Of a DNA stretch of 64,000 bases, positions 27,914 to 36,165 are shown one piece after another (position 1 is the stretch's first letter; the number at the start of each line of letters is the position of its first letter). This DNA is from Brachybacterium muris (GTDB lineage: Bacteria; Actinomycetota; Actinomycetes; Actinomycetales; Dermabacteraceae). Below the pieces are notes generated by a model. That model made no database searches and was not told the DNA's origin. It saw only the letters and a list, made by a program, of their open reading frames with translations. The stretch is taken from the NCBI RefSeq assembly GCF_016907455.1, contig NZ_JAFBCB010000001.1, positions 3,534,001 through 3,598,000 on the forward strand, read 5' to 3'. Both the position numbers and the translations under genes were made by a program.

Positions 27914-28930
27914 ATGTCCGCTGATCGCGACAGCGCCGAACGCGTGACCATCTACGACGTCGCCAAGCACGCCCAGGTGGCACCCTCCACCGTGTCCCGC
28001 GCCTTCTCGCGGCCCGGCCGTGTCAGCGCTGCCACCCACGCCAAGGTGATGGCCTCGGCCAAGGCGCTCGGCTACCGCAGCGCACCACCCCCCGCGCAGG
28101 AGCGCACCCAGCGCAACAACCGCCTGGGCATCGAGGTCCCCGACCTCACCAATCCCTACTTCGCCGAGCTGATCTCCGGCATGCAGGAGGCCGTCAAGGG
28201 CCTGGACCACATGCTGCTGCTCCTGGACAGCGTGGAGGACGAGGAGCGCGAGCGCCACAGCCTGCTCAGCGCGGTGGACGTGGTCGACGGGATCGTGCTG
28301 TCCGGCAGCCGACTGTCCGACGCCACCCTCAACCACCTCACCAAGCGCATCCCCGTGGTGGTGATGAACCGTCGAGTCGCCGGCCTGGACTCGGTGACCC
28401 CTAACTACGAGCACGGCATGGGCCAGGCCATGGCGCACCTGGCCGAGACCGGCACCCGCACCGTCACCTACGTGGCCGGGCCCGTGAACTCCTGGTCCGA
28501 CGGGGAGCGGTGGCGCACCGCCCGAGCGGCCGCGAAGAACCACGGGATCCAGATCAACCGCCAGGGCCCCTACGCGCCCACCACCACCGGCGGGGAGCAG
28601 GCATTCGAAGACCTCCAGGGCTCCCTCACCCACGCCGTGATCTGCTACAACGACCTGATCGCGCTGGGCTTCATGGTCTCCGCCCTGCGCTCAGGGGTGA
28701 AGGTCCCCTCGGAGCTGTCGGTGATCGGGCACGACGACATCCCGCTGGCCCGCTTCGTCGGCGGGGGGCTCACCAGCCTCGCCACCCCGAAGCGCGCGCA
28801 GGGCAGGGCCGCGGTGGAGCGGCTGATCCGTCGGATCGAGAACCCCTCTGCCCACCGCACCCCGGTGGAGGGCTCCCTGCCGGTGAGGCTGGTGACCCGC
28901 GGTTCGACCGGGCACCGTCGCACGTACTGA
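27914..28930 (+). CDS. LacI-family transcriptional regulator
   Basis: 338 residues. N-terminal HTH (TIYDVAKHAQVAPSTVSRAF at about residues 12-31) and hinge helix, then a periplasmic-binding-protein-like effector domain (RLGIEVPDLTNPYFAELISG; LSVIGHDDIPLARFV). ATG 27914 is preceded by GAGAGGAG. It is 114 bases upstream of uxaC on the same strand and is the obvious regulator of the uronate genes; the inducer may be a hexuronate or its aldonate. The shared 10-mer upstream of it, uxaC and larA is a candidate operator. Confidence 0.92.
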   Translation: MSADRDSAERVTIYDVAKHAQVAPSTVSRAFSRPGRVSAATHAKVMASAKALGYRSAPPPAQERTQRNNRLGIEVPDLTNPYFAELISGMQEAVKGLDHMLLLLDSVEDEERERHSLLSAVDVVDGIVLSGSRLSDATLNHLTKRIPVVVMNRRVAGLDSVTPNYEHGMGQAMAHLAETGTRTVTYVAGPVNSWSDGERWRTARAAAKNHGIQINRQGPYAPTTTGGEQAFEDLQGSLTHAVICYNDLIALGFMVSALRSGVKVPSELSVIGHDDIPLARFVGGGLTSLATPKRAQGRAAVERLIRRIENPSAHRTPVEGSLPVRLVTRGSTGHRRTY

Positions 28931-28990
28931 ACCGGCCATCCGCCCCCGGGAACGGGCGCGTCACCGGGCTGCTGCGTGCCCCGGCCCTGC

Positions 28991-29000
28991 GGCAACCCGT
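28991..29000 (+). promoter_or_regulatory. GGCAACCCGT motif upstream of uxaC
   Basis: Starts 54 bases before the uxaC ATG, the same distance as at larA. Candidate regulator site. Confidence 0.4.
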
Positions 29001-29044
29001 GACAACCCCGGGCCGGGCCCACGGACGACCGGGATCATGAGGCC

Positions 29045-30514
29045 ATGAGCAACGATGCCTACACCCCGCACGAGGACCGTCTGCTGCCCGCGGACCCCGC
29101 CACCCGCGAGATCGCCCGGACCCTCTACCAGCGCATGCGGGATCAGCCCATCATCTCCCCGCACGGCCACGTGGACCCCCGGTTGCTGCTCGACGACGAG
29201 CCGTTCCGAGACCCCACCAGCCTGTTCATCACCCCCGACCACTACGTCACCCGTCTGCTGCACGCCCGCGGCGTGGGTCTCGCCGAGCTCGGCGTCGGCC
29301 GCGGACCCCTCGAGGAGCAGGACGCCCGCGCCGCCTGGCGCCTGCTGGCCGAGCACTGGCACGCCTACGCCGGCACCCCCTCCAGGTTGTGGATGGAGCA
29401 CGAGTTCCACCAGGTGTTCGGGCTGGAGACCGTGCTCAGCCCCCGTACCGCCGACGCGATGTACGACGAGATCGCCGAGAAGCTCTCGCGCCCCGAGTTC
29501 CGGCCCCGGGCCCTGTTCGACCAGTTCCGCATCCAGGTCCTCGCCACCACCGACGACCCCACCGACGACCTGGCCGCCCACGAGGCCCTCGCTGCGGACG
29601 ACGCCTTCACCGGCACCGTCATCCCCACCTTCCGGCCCGACAAGTACCTCGAGCCCGCCCGCCCCGACTTCCGCGAGCTCACCGATGCCCTCGGCGAGGC
29701 CGCAGCGGAGGACACCGGCACCTACCAGGGCTACGACCGTGCGATGCGGGCGCGCCGCCAGTACTTCCGCGACCACGGCGCGGTCTCCTCGGACCACGCC
29801 CATGCCGACCCCGGCACCGCCCGGCTGGAGGAGGCCGAGGCGAGCAGGCTGTACACCGAGGCCCGCGAGGGGCGGATCGACGCCGACGCGGCCGTGGCAC
29901 TGCGCCGCCACCTGCTGGCCGACCAGGCCCGCATGGCGGCCGACGACTCCCTGGTCATGACGCTGCACCCAGCTGTGCACCGCAACCACCACCAGGGGAC
30001 GTTCGAGAAGTTCGGGGCCGACGTGGGCGCCGACATCCCCACCTCCGTGGAGTTCGTGACGTCCCTGGCTCCGGTGCTGAACGACGTGGGCCTGGACCCC
30101 GCCTTCCGCCTGGTGCTGTTCACGATCGACGAGACGGTGTTCTCCCGCGAGATCGCCCCACTGGCCGGCTTCTACCCCTCCGTGTACGCCGGGGCGCCGT
30201 GGTGGTTCATCGACGCCCCCGACGCGATCCTGCGCTACCGCCGTGCCGTGGCCGAGACCATCGGGTACAGCCGCACCAGCGGCTTCATCGACGACACCCG
30301 CGCGTTCTGCTCCATCCCGGCCCGCCACGACATGGCCCGGCGCATGGACGCCCACCACCTGGCCGGCCTCGTGACCGAGCACCGCATGCGCCTGGAGGAT
30401 GCGGCCGACATCGCCGACGCGTCCCCGGCCACCCACCCCCGCGAGGTGTTCCGCCTGGACGGTGGGACCGCTGCCGAGGCCACCCCCGCGACCTCCGCGA
30501 AGAAGGAGAACTGA
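29045..30514 (+). CDS. uxaC: Glucuronate/galacturonate isomerase UxaC
   Basis: 489 residues, amidohydrolase superfamily. Interconverts D-glucuronate and D-fructuronate (and galacturonate/tagaturonate). Conserved blocks: IISPHGHVDPRLL (metal-binding HxH), SRLWMEHEFHQVFG, QVLATTDDPTDDL, VIPTFRPDK, MTLHPAVHRNHH, APWWFIDAP and TSGFIDDTRAFCSIPARHD. First gene of the uronate operon; the reductase start follows its stop by two bases. No signal peptide: cytoplasmic. Confidence 0.96.
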   Translation: MSNDAYTPHEDRLLPADPATREIARTLYQRMRDQPIISPHGHVDPRLLLDDEPFRDPTSLFITPDHYVTRLLHARGVGLAELGVGRGPLEEQDARAAWRLLAEHWHAYAGTPSRLWMEHEFHQVFGLETVLSPRTADAMYDEIAEKLSRPEFRPRALFDQFRIQVLATTDDPTDDLAAHEALAADDAFTGTVIPTFRPDKYLEPARPDFRELTDALGEAAAEDTGTYQGYDRAMRARRQYFRDHGAVSSDHAHADPGTARLEEAEASRLYTEAREGRIDADAAVALRRHLLADQARMAADDSLVMTLHPAVHRNHHQGTFEKFGADVGADIPTSVEFVTSLAPVLNDVGLDPAFRLVLFTIDETVFSREIAPLAGFYPSVYAGAPWWFIDAPDAILRYRRAVAETIGYSRTSGFIDDTRAFCSIPARHDMARRMDAHHLAGLVTEHRMRLEDAADIADASPATHPREVFRLDGGTAAEATPATSAKKEN

Positions 30515-30516
30515 TC

Positions 30517-31809
30517 ATGACCACCAGCACCGACACCACGGACGCTCCCCAGAGGGAAGGCCGACTGGTCCACCTGGGCATCGGCAACTTCGCCCGCGCC
30601 CACACCCTGGTGGCCACCCAGCAGGCAGGCGGCTGGGACGTGGCAGTGTTCACCGGTCGCAGCGCGGCCATGGCCGATGCCCTCAACGCCCAGGACGACA
30701 AGTACGGCCTGGTGGTGCGCGGCCCGGAGCGCGATGAGGTGGAGATCATCGACGTGATCGACGAGGCCTACGCCGCCGATGACATCGAGGCCCTGAACCG
30801 CCTGATCGCCGACCCGCACACCGCGGTGGTCACCCTGACCATCACCGAGAAGGGCTACAGCGCCGGGACCGACCCCGCCACCTCCGCCACCGCCCGCCTG
30901 GCCGGGGCACTGAGGGCACGCCGCGAGGCCGGGGTCACCGAGCCCATCGCCCTGGTCTCCTGCGACAACCTCTCCGGCAACGGTGCGGTGCTGCGCAAGG
31001 CCGTGCTCGAGGCGGCCGACGAGGAGACCCGCGCCTGGTTCGAGGACCACGTCGACGTCATCTCCACCATGGTCGACCGCATCACCCCCTTGGCCTCGGA
31101 GGAGGAGAAGGACCTGGTGCTGCGCGAGACGGGCCTGGCCGACCAAGTGCCTGTGGTGACCGAGCCCTTCACCGAGTGGGTGGTGCAGGACGCCTTCCGC
31201 GGCCGCCGCCCCGCCTGGGAGAAGGCCGGCGTCCAGTTCACCGACGACGTCGAACTGCATGAGCTGCGCAAGCTCCGCCTGCTCAACGGCTCCCACTCCC
31301 TGATGGCCTACGCCGGGCAGCTCGCCGGCTGTGAGCGCGTGGACGAGGCGATCGGCCACCGCGAGGTGCGGGCCCTGGTGGAGACGCTGTGGGACGAGGC
31401 CCGCTCCACCCTGCCCCTGCCCGCCGACGAACTGGACGCCTACACCTCGGCCCTCGAGGAGCGCTTCCGCAACCCCCGCCTGGCCGATGCGCTGATCCGC
31501 ATCGCCGCCGACGGCTCCGAGAAGCTGCAGGTGCGGGCCCTCCCGGTCATCGCCGAGCGCGGCGGGCCCGACAAGGCTCCCGGCGCCGTGGCGGCCGTGG
31601 CCGCATGGACCGCGTGGGTCACCGACCGGTCCCGCGGTGGCCATGAGATCGCCGACCCGCGCGCCGAGGGCATCGCCCAGGCCGCAGCGCTCCCGGACGA
31701 CGGTGAGAGGGTCACCGCACTGGTGGCGCTGCTGGGCCTGGAAGGCGCCGAGGCCCAGCCTCTGGTCGAGGCCGTCGTCGCCGAGGAGCAGCGCCTGCCC
31801 CGCGGCTGA
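30517..31809 (+). CDS. uxuB: Mannitol dehydrogenase family, fructuronate reductase (UxuB type)
   Basis: 430 residues. NAD-binding Rossmann domain (LVHLGIGNFARAHTLVATQQ) and C-terminal helical domain with the family's catalytic Lys and Asn/His in ELRKLRLLNGSHSLMAYAG. It reduces D-fructuronate to D-mannonate with NADH. ATG 30517 is preceded by AAGGAG inside the end of uxaC. Tagaturonate reductase or a polyol dehydrogenase is possible from sequence alone, but coupling to uxaC and the nearby gluconokinase favours fructuronate. No mannonate dehydratase gene follows. Confidence 0.88.
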   Translation: MTTSTDTTDAPQREGRLVHLGIGNFARAHTLVATQQAGGWDVAVFTGRSAAMADALNAQDDKYGLVVRGPERDEVEIIDVIDEAYAADDIEALNRLIADPHTAVVTLTITEKGYSAGTDPATSATARLAGALRARREAGVTEPIALVSCDNLSGNGAVLRKAVLEAADEETRAWFEDHVDVISTMVDRITPLASEEEKDLVLRETGLADQVPVVTEPFTEWVVQDAFRGRRPAWEKAGVQFTDDVELHELRKLRLLNGSHSLMAYAGQLAGCERVDEAIGHREVRALVETLWDEARSTLPLPADELDAYTSALEERFRNPRLADALIRIAADGSEKLQVRALPVIAERGGPDKAPGAVAAVAAWTAWVTDRSRGGHEIADPRAEGIAQAAALPDDGERVTALVALLGLEGAEAQPLVEAVVAEEQRLPRG

Positions 31810-31954
31810 CCTGTCCCGATCTCGTCCCATCTGGTGCCCGGGGCTCCAGCGCCTTCCCAGACCTCCCGCCTCCCGAACCTGCCTCCCGCCTCCCGCACCA
31901 CCCTCCACCCGCCACCCTCCGACTCCCGCGACAGTCTTACCCAGGACGCCAGAG

Positions 31955-32004
31955 CGGTTGTGCGCGCTCGGATTCCGGATCGGGAGCCTGAGCGCGCACA
32001 ACCG
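31955..32004. repeat. 50-bp palindromic repeat, copy A
   Basis: CGGTTGTGCGCGCTC at 31955-31969 and its perfect reverse complement at 31990-32004 enclose 20 bases that can partly pair too. A direct copy lies at 33064-33113. The two bracket the DUF559 gene. Pyrimidine-rich short repeats (CCTCCCGCCTCCCG twice) precede it in the uxuB-DUF559 intergenic region, which holds nothing else I recognise. Confidence 0.85.
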
Positions 32005-32060
32005 TTAGCGTTGCGTGGGGCGGTGGTCGCGGTGCGTGGGGCTGGACGCGTCGGTGGGAG

Positions 32061-32963
32061 TCAGCGGAGTCGCGGTGCGCCCAGGTGCTCGAGCCGCCCC
32101 AGGAATGCCGAGGGGCTGAGCAGGTCGGAGTCGACGACCCGCACCACACGCCATCCGAGTTCGTGCAGGACGTCGTCCTTGCGTCGGTCTCTCCGGAAGC
32201 GGGAGCGATCGGTGCGGTGCCAGTCGCCGTCGTACTCGATCGCGATGCGCTGTGAGGGGTAGGCGAGATCGATGCGGAAGGACTCACCGGTCCCCGGTGC
32301 TTGGACGGGCAGGTTCACGATCGGTTCTGCGAAACCCCGGTCGAGCAGGAGGAGGCGAAGCGCGGTCTCCCGCGGCGACTCCACCCGTTCCCGGGCATCT
32401 GCAAGTGCCAGACGAGCGCTCTTGATCCCGTGCAGACCTGAGTCGGTCGCGGCACGACGTCTCAGTTCCTCCAGGTTCACCCGGGGCCGTTCCGCGCGGG
32501 GACCGACCGCATGATCGCAGCACGCGACCAGCTGTTCATGACTCAGGTCCCCCGCCAGCTCGCACAGAAGAGAGAGGTCCTCGCTCAGTTGCAGCCCCCG
32601 CCAGGAGCGCGTTCTCCGTGGTGCCCGCCTGTGCACGCGCACGGTCGGCCCGCACCGTCGACGCGACTGCGGGGGCACGGTGCAGTGGAGGACCCCGGTG
32701 GAGGCATACGTCAGCGAGGGAGGGAGGGGGTACCCCAGGAGCTCGGCGGCGGTCACATCGCTGATCACTGCTCCGGGCAGCAGCCGGCGCTGCAGGGTGC
32801 GGACGATGACGGCCAGGCTCGCCGGGGCGGCAGAGGGTGTGCAGTATCCCGGGAGCACGTTCAGGAACTCGTCGGAGGCCAGGCGGCGCTGATGCACGCC
32901 ACGCTCTCGCAGCTCAGCCCGGGAGTGCAGACTATGCGGATTCGGTTTCCAGGACGACGCCAT
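32061..32963 (-). CDS. AbiEi-like / DUF559 (Vsr-like nuclease fold) protein
   Basis: 300 residues. The N-terminal part resembles the AbiEi-type antitoxin winged helix (RAELRERGVHQRRL, then AVISDVTAAELLGYPLP). The C-terminal about 100 residues are DUF559, a PD-(D/E)XK/Vsr-related domain: FRIDLAYPSQRIAIEYDGDW followed by His and a GWRVVRVVDSDLL strand. Asp, Glu and Asp/His of the putative active site are present. Proteins of this type are widespread in actinobacteria, often in several copies, and their role is unproven. This one sits alone, opposite to its neighbours, between uxuB and gluconokinase, bracketed by the 50-bp palindromes at 31955 and 33064. Confidence 0.8.
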   Translation of the reverse strand: MASSWKPNPHSLHSRAELRERGVHQRRLASDEFLNVLPGYCTPSAAPASLAVIVRTLQRRLLPGAVISDVTAAELLGYPLPPSLTYASTGVLHCTVPPQSRRRCGPTVRVHRRAPRRTRSWRGLQLSEDLSLLCELAGDLSHEQLVACCDHAVGPRAERPRVNLEELRRRAATDSGLHGIKSARLALADARERVESPRETALRLLLLDRGFAEPIVNLPVQAPGTGESFRIDLAYPSQRIAIEYDGDWHRTDRSRFRRDRRKDDVLHELGWRVVRVVDSDLLSPSAFLGRLEHLGAPRLR

Positions 32964-33063
32964 GCCCGGAGGCTATGACCGCGAAGCGTCCGAGCTCATC
33001 CGAGAGCATCGGACTGTGGATGACCGCCCCCTGGGGAGGAAACCCAGTAGCTGACGCACCGGA

Positions 33064-33113
33064 CGGTTGTGCGCACTCGAGTTCCAGATCGGGAACCTCA
33101 GCGCGCAGAACCG
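33064..33113. repeat. 50-bp palindromic repeat, copy B
   Basis: Same orientation and length as copy A, eight or so differences. Arms CGGTTGTGCGCACTC and CAGCGCGCAGAACCG pair with three mismatches; the inner GTTCC/GGAAC pairs perfectly around the loop AGATCG. About 100 bases upstream of the DUF559 start codon. Confidence 0.85.
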
Positions 33114-33125
33114 TGCGGGGTGTGC

Positions 33126-33180
33126 GAGGTTCGAGGTTCGGGGTTCGGGGTTCGGGGTCCGGGGTTCGGGGTCCGGGTTC
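33126..33180. repeat. 7-bp tandem repeat next to palindrome B
   Basis: About eight units of GGGGTTC with variants GAGGTTC and GGGGTCC, starting 13 bases after palindrome B and ending 25 bases before the gluconokinase stop. Non-coding. Confidence 0.85.
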
Positions 33181-33204
33181 AGGGCAGCCTTGACCGACGG
33201 GGGC

Positions 33205-34692
33205 TCAGGCCAGGTCGGCCAGCTTCTCGAACCTCTCCAGGCGCTCGCGGTAGTAGTCGGCGTGCTCGGGGCGTGGCTCCACCCGGTTCAGCACGGGGGC
33301 CTCGGCCACCTGCACATCCGGGGCGGCCTGCTCGAGCGCCAGCACGGCGGAGCCGCGCATCGTGGAGCGGGAGATCGCCACGTGGTCGATCGGGGCGCCC
33401 AAGGCGTCGGCCAGCAGGTGCAGCCAGGCCGGGATCGCCTCGGTCATGCCGCCGGAGAGCACGATCCGCTCCGGGGCCCCGCCCATCTCCTTCAACTGAT
33501 CGGCGATGCGCAGGAACGACAGCGCCACGCCCTCCATCGAGCCGCGCAGCAGGTCCTCCGCCGTGGTGGAGGCCGAGACGTTCGCGTACAGGGCCCGCGC
33601 GCCGTCGCGCCACTTCGTGCCGCGCTCGCCGGAGAGGAACGGCACCACCAGCGGTGTGGAGGACTCCGGTGCCGCGGCGAACAGCTCCTCCGTGTCCCAG
33701 GAGGAGATGTCCTTGTCCAGGGAGAACTGGTTGCGAGTCCAGTCCAGCACGCGCCCGCAGTCGCTCATCGCCGAGCCCACCAGGGTGCGGCGCGCATCCA
33801 CGCGGTAGGCCCACAGGCCCGTCGGCAGCGTGGGGGTCTCCCCCTCGATCAGCTGGCGGATCGCGCCGGAGGTGGCGGTGGAGATGCCCCAGGTGGTGGG
33901 GCCCAGTGCGCCGATGCCGATGTTCGCCGCCAGGCCGTCGCCGATCACCGGCACCCAGGCGGCGTCCTTCAGCTGCGGGAACTGCTTCGCCAGCGGGGTG
34001 CCCGCCAGGGGCAGGGCATCGGAGGGATCCAGCGGTGTGCCCATCATCGCCGCGTCCACGCCGACCGCCTCGAGCAGCTCGGGCACGTACTGCCCGGTGC
34101 GGCGGTCGATCATCCCGGACCAGGCGGCAGAGGCGGTGCCCAGGGCCGGCGTACCGAGCAGCTTGAGGGCCACGTACTCGCCGAGCGCCATGAAGCGGTG
34201 GGCGCGGGAGAACACATCGGGGTGCTCCTCTCGCAGCCACGCCAGGCGCGGTGCCGTGTACGAGGAGTGAAGGCGGGCGCCGGTGCGCTCGTGCAGCGCC
34301 ACCGGGTCCAGGCTCTCGCGCAGCGCGGCCACCTGGGTGCGGCAGCGTGTATCGGCGTAGGTGATGCACGGGGTCAGCGGCTCGCCGGCCTCGTCGACCA
34401 CCACCAGGGAGGAGGCGAAGGTGTCGAAGCCGATCGCCATCACGGGGCCGGGCAGCGGATCCGACAGGACCTTCCCCAGAGCCGTGCGCAGGCCCTCCAC
34501 GATCACGTCTGCATCGATGGTGGAGGTGCCGTCATCGCCGACGGTGAAGCCGTGGGGCTGCTTGTGGGTGCGTTTGCCGACCTCCCGGCCGGTGGCGTCG
34601 TACACCCCGGCTCGGGCGCCGCCCGAACCGACGTCCAGGCCGATCACGAGGGGGGCCAGTGCATCCTCATCGGGAATGGCGAAACGGGGCAT
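33205..34692 (-). CDS. gntK: FGGY-family gluconokinase
   Basis: 495 residues. FGGY_N phosphate loop GLDVGSGGARAGVYDATG, substrate region FDTFASSLVVVDEAGEPLTP and ADTRCRTQ, FGGY_C with PFLSGERGTKWRDGARAL and LSGGMTEAIP. The pattern is closer to actinobacterial gluconokinases than to xylulo-, ribulo- or glycerol kinases. It would make 6-phosphogluconate in the cytoplasm. ATG 34692 has AGGAG nine bases upstream. It faces uxaC-uxuB convergently across the DUF559 gene and completes the proposed uronate-to-6-phosphogluconate route. Another hexonate or xylulose as substrate cannot be excluded. Confidence 0.82.
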   Translation of the reverse strand: MPRFAIPDEDALAPLVIGLDVGSGGARAGVYDATGREVGKRTHKQPHGFTVGDDGTSTIDADVIVEGLRTALGKVLSDPLPGPVMAIGFDTFASSLVVVDEAGEPLTPCITYADTRCRTQVAALRESLDPVALHERTGARLHSSYTAPRLAWLREEHPDVFSRAHRFMALGEYVALKLLGTPALGTASAAWSGMIDRRTGQYVPELLEAVGVDAAMMGTPLDPSDALPLAGTPLAKQFPQLKDAAWVPVIGDGLAANIGIGALGPTTWGISTATSGAIRQLIEGETPTLPTGLWAYRVDARRTLVGSAMSDCGRVLDWTRNQFSLDKDISSWDTEELFAAAPESSTPLVVPFLSGERGTKWRDGARALYANVSASTTAEDLLRGSMEGVALSFLRIADQLKEMGGAPERIVLSGGMTEAIPAWLHLLADALGAPIDHVAISRSTMRGSAVLALEQAAPDVQVAEAPVLNRVEPRPEHADYYRERLERFEKLADLA

Positions 34693-34836
34693 GGCGTGGG
34701 TCTCCTGCGACTGGGGTCTGTTCCGGCGCTCCTCGGGCAGCGATGCCGGGAGCGGGGTCCGTCCCGTTCAGGATAGGGGCAGGGGCTGTGGCGGTCCCGG
34801 ACACGCCGCCTGTTGCCACCGCGGCCGGGCCCCCGC

Positions 34837-36165
34837 TCAGTCCCCGATCACCGACTGCCCCACGTACTGGCCCTCCTCGCAGCCCGGCGGGATCGCGAAC
34901 ACGGCCGAGCCGATCGGCGTGGTCCACAGGTTCAGCAGGTCCAGGTCCGCCAGCCTCTGCTGGATGGGGAGGAACTGCCCGAGCAGGTCCGCCTGGAACG
35001 AGGTGAAGATCTGCCCGGACTCCGAGAGTGCACCGCTGCCGGGTGCAGGAGGCGCCTCGTAGTTGTAGGGCCGGCGGAAGATCTCATCATGCACCCCCTC
35101 GTCCACCCCACGGGCCCTGCGCATATGGGCGAACTCGGGGATCACCGGGAAGCCGTGCTCACTGCGCTTCTCGAAATCGGCGTGGTCGAACTCGTCGGTC
35201 CCGCTCAGCGGTGCTCCGTTGGACAGCTTCGTGCCGGTGGACTGCTCCCGCGCGGTCGGGTCGGCCTCGTCCCAGCCGTCCAGGTCCATGCGGATGCGCC
35301 GGATCACCATCGAGGTGCCGCCGGCGAAGGGCCCCTCGTCGATCCACACCACCGTGTCGAAGTGGTTGCTGTCCAGCTGCGGGTTCGCGGTGCCGTCCAC
35401 CTGCCCGAAAAGGTTCCGCTGGGTGACGCCGGGGCGCTCGGTGCCGTGAGCCCGACGGAAGCCCTGCTGCACCCAGCGCACCGAGGTGAAGGCGCGGGAG
35501 TCCTTCAGCAGCATCCGTGCGGTGTGCGAGACGGTGAGCGGGTCGTCGGCCGCCACCTGCAGTAGCAGGTCCCCATCGCAGAACTCCTCCTGCAGCTCGT
35601 CGATCTCGAAGGCCGGCAGCGGTGCCAGCCACGCGGGCACCTCCACGCCGGCCCGCTCCAGCAGGCCCGGGCCGAAGCCGAAGGTCACGGTGAGGCGGGC
35701 CGGTGCGGTGGCAAGCTCGGGCTCGGTGTCGGCCAGGGCGGGGCGGCCCTGGGTGAGGCGGGCGGCGTCGTCGGTGAGCAGGCGCAGCATGCGGATGATC
35801 CCGTCCCGGTCCACCTCCTCGTGCAGGTCGAGGGCCAGATAGGTGGAAGATGCCTGGGCGGGGGTGCCCACCCCGGACTGGTGCTCGCCGTGGAAGGGGA
35901 GGGTGGCCTTCCCGTGCAGGGGCGCCTCGGCCTGATCGGCCATACCAGGGGCAGGGGCGGAGCCGCGCAGGGCCCGGTCGAGGCCGATCGCCGCTGCCCC
36001 CACGCCCAGGGCGCTGGCACCGGCGGTGCCGGCCAGCAGCAGGCCGCTGCGGCCCGGACGGGTGTCATGGTCGGCTTCGGGCCGGGGACCGTTGTCGGGG
36101 CGGGGATTAGCGTGGCGCCGGGGGCCGGTGTCGGGCAGGGGATCCCGGTCGGGGCGGGGCGTCAC
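34837..36165 (-). CDS. DyP-type haem peroxidase (EfeB/DtpA-like)
   Basis: 442 residues. The DyP hallmark GXXDG is present in NLFGQVDGTANP, the proximal-His region in PEFAHMRRARG and the RRPYNYEA block near the end. An N-terminal hydrophobic stretch of about residues 40-65 looks like an export signal, yet only GRSGLLLAG, not a twin-Arg pair, precedes it, unlike most Tat-dependent DyPs. GTG 36165 overlaps the stop of the PCuAC gene. In streptomycetes a DyP peroxidase is co-encoded with a copper chaperone and acts in copper-dependent cell-surface chemistry; the same pairing is seen here. Confidence 0.92.
   Translation of the reverse strand: MTPRPDRDPLPDTGPRRHANPRPDNGPRPEADHDTRPGRSGLLLAGTAGASALGVGAAAIGLDRALRGSAPAPGMADQAEAPLHGKATLPFHGEHQSGVGTPAQASSTYLALDLHEEVDRDGIIRMLRLLTDDAARLTQGRPALADTEPELATAPARLTVTFGFGPGLLERAGVEVPAWLAPLPAFEIDELQEEFCDGDLLLQVAADDPLTVSHTARMLLKDSRAFTSVRWVQQGFRRAHGTERPGVTQRNLFGQVDGTANPQLDSNHFDTVVWIDEGPFAGGTSMVIRRIRMDLDGWDEADPTAREQSTGTKLSNGAPLSGTDEFDHADFEKRSEHGFPVIPEFAHMRRARGVDEGVHDEIFRRPYNYEAPPAPGSGALSESGQIFTSFQADLLGQFLPIQQRLADLDLLNLWTTPIGSAVFAIPPGCEEGQYVGQSVIGD

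Noticed and set aside
31955..33113. CRISPR array made of the 50-bp repeats
   Set aside because: Only two copies separated by a full gene.
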